Source: Chitinivibrionales bacterium
Lineage (GTDB): Bacteria; Fibrobacterota; Chitinivibrionia; Chitinivibrionales; JANQEN01
Assembly (NCBI GenBank): GCA_028278335.1
Contig: JANQEN010000118.1
Span: 1-58,608 of the forward strand
Direction of reading: 5' to 3'
DNA: 58,608 nucleotides
Both the position numbers and the translations under genes were made by a program. The notes below the pieces were generated by a model that was not told the origin of the DNA, ran no database searches, and saw nothing but the letters and a program-made list of their open reading frames with translations. Each line of letters starts with the position of its first letter. Position 1 is the stretch's first letter. Below are positions 53,301 through 58,608 of this stretch, piece after piece.

Positions 53301-53621
53301 TCCAATCCAAATTATTCCACTGCTATCCATGCGGAGTACTTGAATATTGTTACTACTTATTCCATAGGGATTGTCTTTATCATATACAAAAGTTTTAAAA
53401 ATATAGCCGTCATATCTATTAAGGCCATCAATGGTTCCAATCCAAATAAACCCTCTGGTATCTTTCAGCATACTCAGAACACTGGTTTGTGAGAGGCCGT
53501 CATCCACGGTGAGGTGACTAAAGCGCAACTCCTTATGTTGGGCGGAGATAGGCGCCAGAGTAATAAGTATAATTATTAAAAAAATGTACCTAATGTAATG
53601 CTTTGATTCTAGCAGTTTCAT
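50379..53621 (-). CDS. Periplasmic propeller (Reg_prop) sensor histidine kinase
   Basis: This 1080-residue protein has a signal/anchor segment (about 8-26) and 13 visible two-component-propeller repeats with the W-(I/L/V)-G-T-x3-G signature, consistent with two seven-bladed propellers. A Y_Y_Y domain follows (about 735-800, with YSYMMEGFDKEWNHIG), then a membrane span (about 815-835), HisKA with HDLRSPLSG, and HATPase_c with LIANALKFSP, DDGPGIP and GTGLGLAV. It lacks the receiver and AraC domains of hybrid HTCS proteins, so it must signal to a separate response regulator. In Bacteroidota such proteins sense oligosaccharides. A second propeller gene begins at 58068. No regulator gene is adjacent. 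Confidence 0.92.
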   Translation of the reverse strand: MKLLESKHYIRYIFLIIILITLAPISAQHKELRFSHLTVDDGLSQTSVLSMLKDTRGFIWIGTIDGLNRYDGYIFKTFVYDKDNPYGISSNNIQVLRMDSSGIIWIGTYKGLNRFDPKTEQFTAYLNDSDNPNSLSNNVINDILIDHKGEIWLGTEYGLNTFSPKRQTFTRFLKKPNDPNSISNNNVTSLCQDSKGILWIGTNGGGFSRFDREKKQFICFQNNPKIANSLSNDHVTSLCEDKEGYLWIGTYGGGVNRFDPKNDQFTRYKKIPGDTTSISDNFINTIFEDCKGVLWIGTENEGILTFDRDKENFYSYKNIPGISYSLSNYNVMSIYEINPDELWIGTYDGGVNIYNKQALNFTHYNDKPHESIYLSNNMVWGMYEDSQGFLWVGSNGGLDRFNRRQNRVKRFHHDPNDPNSLSHNRVYLVHEDRLGNFWVGTLKGLNKLNRKTGKCLRYLHNPKDPFTISNDAVISMCQDYTGTFWIGTKSGGLNTFDYKTERFTRYVYDRDDPNSLPHNRVNTLYEDRMKNFWIGTNGGMSRFEKKENHFIHYQSDPGNPQSISNNSVYAIHEDREGNFWIGTKDGGLNKFDRTAETFKHYTKKNGLVDNTIYGILEDNKGNLWLTTNRGVSCFHPKTEECTNYDARNGLQNNEFNQLSHHKSKKGEIFFGGINGFNAFFPDSIKKNPFIPPIVITDFQLFNKSVPLGKMDDGRTLLAQSITETKELSLSYKDNVFSFAFAALNYITPKKNQYSYMMEGFDKEWNHIGNRRFVTYTAIKPGNYTFKVMGSNNDGLWNEQSAQLNITITPPFWQTWWFRVFITLFMVSVVFFIFKASITYVKEVSEKKMLSEELKLKANFTAMLVHDLRSPLSGILGYSEILMEDHINEKTRTAYTTIYSSTEAMIKTINDMLDVYKFEANKIILEKEEFLLGDVITEIEMLMTPLCKQAAVSIAKNIAVSVPIQADINRIRRVVNNLIANALKFSPKEGTITARVKRVKIKNEWYQELSILDDGPGIPDEKQQHLFNAYTQLEDKHGKLPVGTGLGLAVSKLIIETHGGTIAYRPGEKGGSEFYFRLPEV

Positions 53622-54596
53622 TATTTCGATTGTTTCCTAAAGAACGTTACACAAGCGAGGATATAACACAGTTTTCTACAGAATTGATGGGATAATCGAT
53701 GTATTGTCATCGAAAAAAAGGACAACAAAAAATTGAGAGAGTCTATTGCCATAGGATGTCTATATATAATAGCTTTCTAAGCACTCACTAATTATACCAC
53801 AACTTGGTTTATATAACAATGGTGATTTTATCGAGATCACCCTCTTCTTAGATGGATAAGGGGGAGGGCAGCTATCGTAATTTCCTTATACCACATCATC
53901 TTACTTAATAGAAGTATGATTGAGGTGAGCAATATAGTATATTAATAATTAGATAAATCATAATATTCCTTTAAGTTTTGATTGATTAAACAACAGTAAG
54001 AAATTTATTTGGGAGGGGAAGTGCTTTCCCCTAGCTCCAAAGAATCCTGAAAACATTGGGATTCTTTTCCGCTACCCCTTCCCTGGTGGGTATAGGGCGA
54101 GGGCACCATTAGGAAAGCGTGCGAGACTATATGAAGCCTTAACCATGATATCTGATATTCGAATCAATTCGTTACCATATGAGGAGTATGAAGCACGTGT
54201 GAGGTAGCAATTAAGGTTTTTGTATCCCATTTTTTCATCTGCTTACGTTAACTAATGCTATAATCCCATTTGTTTAATTAATAAGATTTCATAGAGCATA
54301 TTATCAATTTCAAAAATCCAATAATTAATGTGATGTTCGAATCTTTATTGCTATCCTATCTGAAAAAAAGTAAATTATATATTGAAAGTGGATTTATCAA
54401 ATGAGTAACTCACACTATTAAAACCAATACTCTATAAAAATCTTAGGTTACATAGAATTGATGCAATTTAGATAATGTTGACATTTAAGAGATTTTTAAT
54501 AGAGAACGTAATTAACATCCATCGGACATAGTTAATAAAATTTATTGATGTAAATTACTATTTATAAAAATCACATCATAATCTCAGGAGTCTTTT
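53622..54596. other. Nearly one kb without genes
   Basis: This gap separates divergent genes (Reg_prop kinase, minus; LRR protein, plus). Visible features are a small hairpin AAGAATCC…GGATTCTT followed by TT (54040-54068), and a C/G-richer patch around 54010-54110. A short open stretch ends at about 54208 and reads LYEALTMISDIRINSLPYEE, which may be the tail of a lost gene. A TTGACA at 54478-54483 has no good -10 partner. Confidence 0.4.
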
Positions 54597-57500
54597 ATGC
54601 CATCCAAAATTTTTCAGAAGTTCAATACATTCCTTTTTCTCTTTTTGGTTTTCTCTGTTTTTTTTAACAAATCTTTTGCACAAGATTACTATCATGACTC
54701 TTTAGCGGTCAGGGCAATTCTTGATACAAACCTACACCCAAGCACTACCGTTGAATCCGTTACTACTAAAAGAAACGATCGAATTGTTCAATTGAGGCTC
54801 TGGGAGATTCATTTAATTAAAATCCCTCCAATTATCAAACAACTTAACAAGCTTGACACTCTTATAATTCATTCCTGTGATTTAAAATTTTTTTCAGCAA
54901 ATATAAGTGCTCTTACGTTATTAAAATATGTGGATCTACAGGACAACAAATTAGAGAGCTTACCACCTGGAATAGGAAACCTAAGCTTGTTAGAATTTCT
55001 GTATTTACAAGAAAACGAACTTGAGAGTCTACCTGCAGAAATAGGTAACCTAAGCTCATTAAAATATTTAAGAGCATGGTCAAACAACTTAACGAGTTTA
55101 CCTGCTGAAATTGGGAATCTGAATTCTCTGACAGAGCTCAGGTTATGGAAAAATAACTTGATAAGTTTACCTGCTGAAATTGGAAACATGAGTTCGTTGG
55201 TAACTCTTCACATTTCTGATAACATGTTAACAAGTATACCTGCTGAAATTGGTAATTGCAGTTCGTTGACATCTCTTTTCATTAATAACAACAACCTAAA
55301 AAGCTTACCTGCTGAAATTGGTAATTGCAGTTTGTTATCAAATCTAAGACTAAGGTCAAACGACTTAACAAGTTTACCTGCTGAAATTGGAAATCTAAAT
55401 TCGATGGTATCAATCATAGCAGACTCTAACAAACTCACAAGTTTACCAGCGGAAATTGGTAACCTGAGTTTATTGGAGAATCTCAATTTAATTGCAAACA
55501 ACTTAACAAGTTTACCGAATGAAATAGGTAACTGCAGTTCATTGGAAGAGATCGACTTACATGCAAACGATCTAACCAGTTTGCCAGCAGAAATAGGTAA
55601 TTGCAATTCCTTAACAATCCTCAATGTAACAAATAATAAGCTAACAAGCATACCTGGTGAAATTGGAAATATGAGTTCATTGGATCGACTCAATCTTAGT
55701 GAGAATGAATTGACAACGTTGCCTGCAGGATTAGAAAATTCTAGTTCATTACGATTTCTTGAAGTTGATAACAATCGAATAAGTAGTGTTCCACCAGAAC
55801 TTGGATTTATCGCACCATTACGTGTACTTTTGCTCAATAATAACAACTTGATAACTCTTCCTGATTCAATAGTGAAATTGAATGTGCGTTTGGAAATAGG
55901 ATACAACCATTTAGACCCGTTTAATCTTTCTACCGAAATGTGTAGATGGTTAGATAGCGAGGACCCAGATTGGGTAGAAACACAAACACCGGTTCAAGTA
56001 CCGACTGCTCCTGTGCTTGTTTCTCCTACTAATGGCGCAGGAGAAATCGATACTAATGCGACTTTGTCCTGGAATCACTCTTCTGGCACAATAGCCTACA
56101 ATGTGCAAGTTGCGACAGATGTTGGTTTTATCAATCTGGTAGTGGACCAAGATACTATTGCCACAACTTCGCATAATGTTGTCGGCCTTTTGAATAATAC
56201 ACAATATTTCTGGCGTGTAAATGCTACAAATACTGGTGGCACAAGTACATGGTCAAACACATGGAATTTCAATACAATTAATTCCGCCCCTGAGCTTATT
56301 GCCCCAGCAAACAATGCAAAGGGAATTGCTATCTCTACGACTCTGACTTGGAGTCCTTTGCTGGGGGCGACATCTTATAGTGTACAGGTTGCAACAGATA
56401 CCAGCTTTTCCAATCTTGTAGTAGACCAGAGTGGGATTGCTGCAACTTCACATGCTGTTACTGGCCTTTTGAATAACACACAATATTTCTGGCGTATAAA
56501 TGCTTCAAATACCGGCGGTACAAGTCCATGGTCTAGTACATGGAATTTCCTTACAATTGTTGCGGCTCCTGTACCTTTTGAACCAGCAAACAATTCTGCT
56601 GGGATCGATATTACTCCAACACTATCTTGGAATACCTCTCCAGGAGCCGTAACCTACAGTGTGCAAGTCGCCACAGATATCGACTTTATTAATCTTGTGG
56701 TAAACCAGAGTGGGATTGCAGCAACTTCACATGCTGTTACTGGCCTTTTGAATAATACACAATACTATTGGCGTATCAATGCCACTAATGCCGGTGGTAC
56801 AAGTCCATGGTCGAATATTTGGAATTTCCTATCAATTGTTGCAGCTCCAATGCTTGTCTCTCCTCCTAATAATTCTGCAGGAATTGTTACTAATCCGACT
56901 TTGTCCTGGAATAGCTCTACAGGGGCAGCAACCTATAGTGTGCAGGTTGCTACAGATTCCATTTTTACCAACCTTGTCGTGGACCAGAAAAATATAACTA
57001 CAACTTCACATAATGTTATCAACCTACTGAATAATACTCGATATTTCTGGCGTGTAAATGCTACAAATACTGGTGGTACAAGCACATGGTCAAACACATG
57101 GAATTTCCGAACGATTATTGCTGCTCCTTTACTAGTTTCTCCAGCAAATGGTGCTGTAGGGATTGCTGTTGATCCCACTCTGACCTGGAGCGCCTTTCCC
57201 GGAGCATCGGCCTATGGTGTGCAGGTTGCTACAGATTCTGGTTTTACCTTCCTGGTGACAAACCAGAGTGATATTGCCGCAACTTCATATTCTATCACCG
57301 GACTTTTAAATAATATCCAATATTTCTGGCGTGTAAATGCTATAAATGCAGGTGGAACAAGTGCATGGTCTAAAACATGGAATTTCACCGTAATTGCAAC
57401 TGAAATCTTGGATACAAACGTTGTTGAGCCTGTAAAAAAATCGTCCATATTTTCATTTCACCCGTCTATTGTCAGCAATAAATATAACAACGTTAGATTT

Positions 57501-57749
57501 TACTTTTTTACAAAGGATAAAATGAATGCTTCATTAGTAATATTCGATGCTATTGGTAATACAGTTTATGAAAATGATTATTCAATACAATCTTCCCAAG
57601 AACTATTACAATTTGACAGTTGGGATTTGACAAATAAATATGGTAAGAAAGTTGGCTGCGGGAGTTATCTTGTTATTTTCAAAGCCTTTGGCAAAAATGG
57701 AAAGATTGAGATGTTTAAAAGGATGATAGGAGTTAAAGAAGGGTTTTAA
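54597..57749 (+). CDS. Secreted LRR protein with five FN3-like repeats
   Basis: This 1050-residue protein has a signal peptide (about 1-28), an N-terminal cap containing DSLAVRAILDTN, 15 leucine-rich repeats of 23 residues dominated by the unit SLPAEIGN, and a cap with DPDWVETQT. Five tandem FN3-like beta domains of about 92 residues follow, each with YxVQVATD, GLLNNxQYFWRxNA and GGTSxWSxTWNF. The C-terminal ~110 residues form a beta domain that may be a sorting or anchoring signal. AGGAG precedes the start by 6 nt. It shares both caps with the LRR protein at 12534-14498 but has a different tail. Probably surface-exposed and adhesive. Repeats are similar at DNA level, indicating recent duplication. 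Confidence 0.9.
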   Translation: MPSKIFQKFNTFLFLFLVFSVFFNKSFAQDYYHDSLAVRAILDTNLHPSTTVESVTTKRNDRIVQLRLWEIHLIKIPPIIKQLNKLDTLIIHSCDLKFFSANISALTLLKYVDLQDNKLESLPPGIGNLSLLEFLYLQENELESLPAEIGNLSSLKYLRAWSNNLTSLPAEIGNLNSLTELRLWKNNLISLPAEIGNMSSLVTLHISDNMLTSIPAEIGNCSSLTSLFINNNNLKSLPAEIGNCSLLSNLRLRSNDLTSLPAEIGNLNSMVSIIADSNKLTSLPAEIGNLSLLENLNLIANNLTSLPNEIGNCSSLEEIDLHANDLTSLPAEIGNCNSLTILNVTNNKLTSIPGEIGNMSSLDRLNLSENELTTLPAGLENSSSLRFLEVDNNRISSVPPELGFIAPLRVLLLNNNNLITLPDSIVKLNVRLEIGYNHLDPFNLSTEMCRWLDSEDPDWVETQTPVQVPTAPVLVSPTNGAGEIDTNATLSWNHSSGTIAYNVQVATDVGFINLVVDQDTIATTSHNVVGLLNNTQYFWRVNATNTGGTSTWSNTWNFNTINSAPELIAPANNAKGIAISTTLTWSPLLGATSYSVQVATDTSFSNLVVDQSGIAATSHAVTGLLNNTQYFWRINASNTGGTSPWSSTWNFLTIVAAPVPFEPANNSAGIDITPTLSWNTSPGAVTYSVQVATDIDFINLVVNQSGIAATSHAVTGLLNNTQYYWRINATNAGGTSPWSNIWNFLSIVAAPMLVSPPNNSAGIVTNPTLSWNSSTGAATYSVQVATDSIFTNLVVDQKNITTTSHNVINLLNNTRYFWRVNATNTGGTSTWSNTWNFRTIIAAPLLVSPANGAVGIAVDPTLTWSAFPGASAYGVQVATDSGFTFLVTNQSDIAATSYSITGLLNNIQYFWRVNAINAGGTSAWSKTWNFTVIATEILDTNVVEPVKKSSIFSFHPSIVSNKYNNVRFYFFTKDKMNASLVIFDAIGNTVYENDYSIQSSQELLQFDSWDLTNKYGKKVGCGSYLVIFKAFGKNGKIEMFKRMIGVKEGF

Positions 57750-58067
57750 AATATTGATTTTGAATTAGACCAGAAGAATCAACATTAATCCTTGATAATC
57801 AAGTCAATGTATGAGATTTTAAATTATTATTATTTATAATTCTGGGGCCCAAATATTTAATTAATAATGCAAATCTCATTAACCTTTGCCTCATAACCGC
57901 ACAAAAAAGCATATTATTACCACGACTCATTTTAGCAGCTGTCAAACCATCTTTGTTTATAAATCAAATTCTGATTCTTGTTGCTATTGCTTTTATTAAG
58001 TAATAAATACTACCTTGCTCTACTGCTATTTGAATATAATCACACTCACCTTAAAAGGAACGATATA
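57750..58067. other. Intergenic region before second propeller gene
   Basis: No gene, terminator or convincing promoter is visible in these 318 bp of AT-rich sequence. The only feature before the next gene is the AAGGA ribosome-binding site at 58055-58059. Confidence 0.4.
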
Positions 58068-58608
58068 ATGACACACAGGCACTCCTATCTCATCATAGTT
58101 CTTATTTCCCTTTGTCTTTCAATTTTTGGCTCTTCACAAAAGATTCTTTGGAAGAATTATACCTCGGGAAAGCATTTAAGAGCATTTGCTGAGTATAAAA
58201 ACATTCTCTGGATTGGTACTCATGGCGGACTGGTAAAGTATGACAGATCCACGGAGAACACCATTTTTTTTAACCGAGCAAATTCTGACCTTCCGGACAA
58301 TCAAATCAATGCATTGGCAGTGGATAGTGCGGGGATTTTATGGATTGGTGCTGAAGTTAAAGGTCTGATATCCTATGATGGGACAATATGGAAGGTCTTT
58401 GATACCAATACCACTCCCCTTCTGTACAATACAATTAATCATGTGGCGATTGATGCAAAGAATCGTGTATGGGTTGGTACCGGTTATAATGATTTTTGGG
58501 GTTCCCATGCTTCTCTGGCACTATACTCGGGAGGAACAAATTGGGAAATCTATTCAGTAAGTAATTCAAAGTTGCCAAGCGAATATATTACTGCCCTTGT
58601 AGCTAGCA
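58068..58608 (+). CDS. Two-component propeller (Reg_prop) protein, partial
   Basis: The frame is open from ATG at 58068 to the window edge (180 codons), so only the N-terminus is seen. A signal peptide (about 1-24) is followed by propeller repeats with WIGTHGGLVKY, WIGAEVKGLISY and WVGTGYND, the same repeat type as in the kinase at 50379-53621. The C-terminus is unknown. It could be a sensor kinase, a T9SS-sorted propeller protein or a GGDEF protein. AAGGA stands 8 nt before the start. Confidence 0.82.
   Translation, partial: MTHRHSYLIIVLISLCLSIFGSSQKILWKNYTSGKHLRAFAEYKNILWIGTHGGLVKYDRSTENTIFFNRANSDLPDNQINALAVDSAGILWIGAEVKGLISYDGTIWKVFDTNTTPLLYNTINHVAIDAKNRVWVGTGYNDFWGSHASLALYSGGTNWEIYSVSNSKLPSEYITALVAS

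Noticed and set aside
54120..54208. Short coding remnant ending EEYEARVR
   Set aside because: Only about 28 codons, no start or ribosome-binding site, and no family recognised. Mentioned only within the intergenic entry.
1..58608. Prophage, integrative element or defence system
   Set aside because: I found no integrase, phage structural gene, tRNA attachment site, restriction or toxin-antitoxin gene. The accessory content is glycan, protease and surface-protein genes.

Overview
The window is AT-rich bacterial DNA, most likely from the Fibrobacterota–Chlorobiota–Bacteroidota (FCB) superphylum. My best guess is a Fibrobacterota or Chitinispirillia-type anaerobe. This rests on seven secreted proteins with C-terminal sorting-like domains of the type IX secretion (T9SS) kind, on two-component propeller (Reg_prop) proteins, and on a FapA/HDOD/PAS-kinase signalling block. 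No rRNA, tRNA or single-copy marker gene is present, so the taxonomy is an inference.

Positions 1-12359 (all minus strand) hold a signalling block that reads from high to low coordinates: HDOD protein, giant REC-PASx7-kinase-REC hybrid, REC-PAS-kinase, stand-alone receiver, PAS-kinase, second HDOD protein, FapA-like DUF342 protein and a membrane PAS sensor cut by the window edge. The five genes from the receiver to the PAS sensor are tightly spaced. No receiver carries a DNA-binding output, so the block probably works by phosphorelay and protein contact.

Positions 12534-30654 are mostly secreted and envelope functions: a leucine-rich-repeat protein, a GH26-type glycosidase with PKD and beta domains, two paralogous M14 carboxypeptidases, a papain-type protease and a lipoprotein with a duplicated beta domain. 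Among them sit a STAS gene with an overlapping partner, a large FAD/NAD(P)-4Fe-4S membrane redox fusion and a cellulose-synthase-like glycosyltransferase.

Positions 30655-32140 are a 1.5-kb gene-free repeat island. It holds one copy of a 163-bp palindromic MITE (the other copy is at 17426-17588), a long hairpin, about twelve degenerate 41-bp tandem units built on a small palindrome, and a nested inverted-repeat element.

Positions 32141-46954 are envelope and glycan genes. On the minus strand are a DUF2892 mini-protein, a COG2426-type membrane protein, a GT2, a polysaccharide deacetylase, a 1474-residue TPR protein with a 555-residue internal duplication, and a HAD phosphatase. On the plus strand is a run of GT4, radical SAM, GT2, flippase-like and YfhO-like genes.

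Positions 47311-58608 hold a C70-type protease with a secreted partner, a decayed IS630 transposase, a 13-blade Reg_prop sensor kinase, a second LRR protein with five FN3-like repeats, and the start of another propeller protein.
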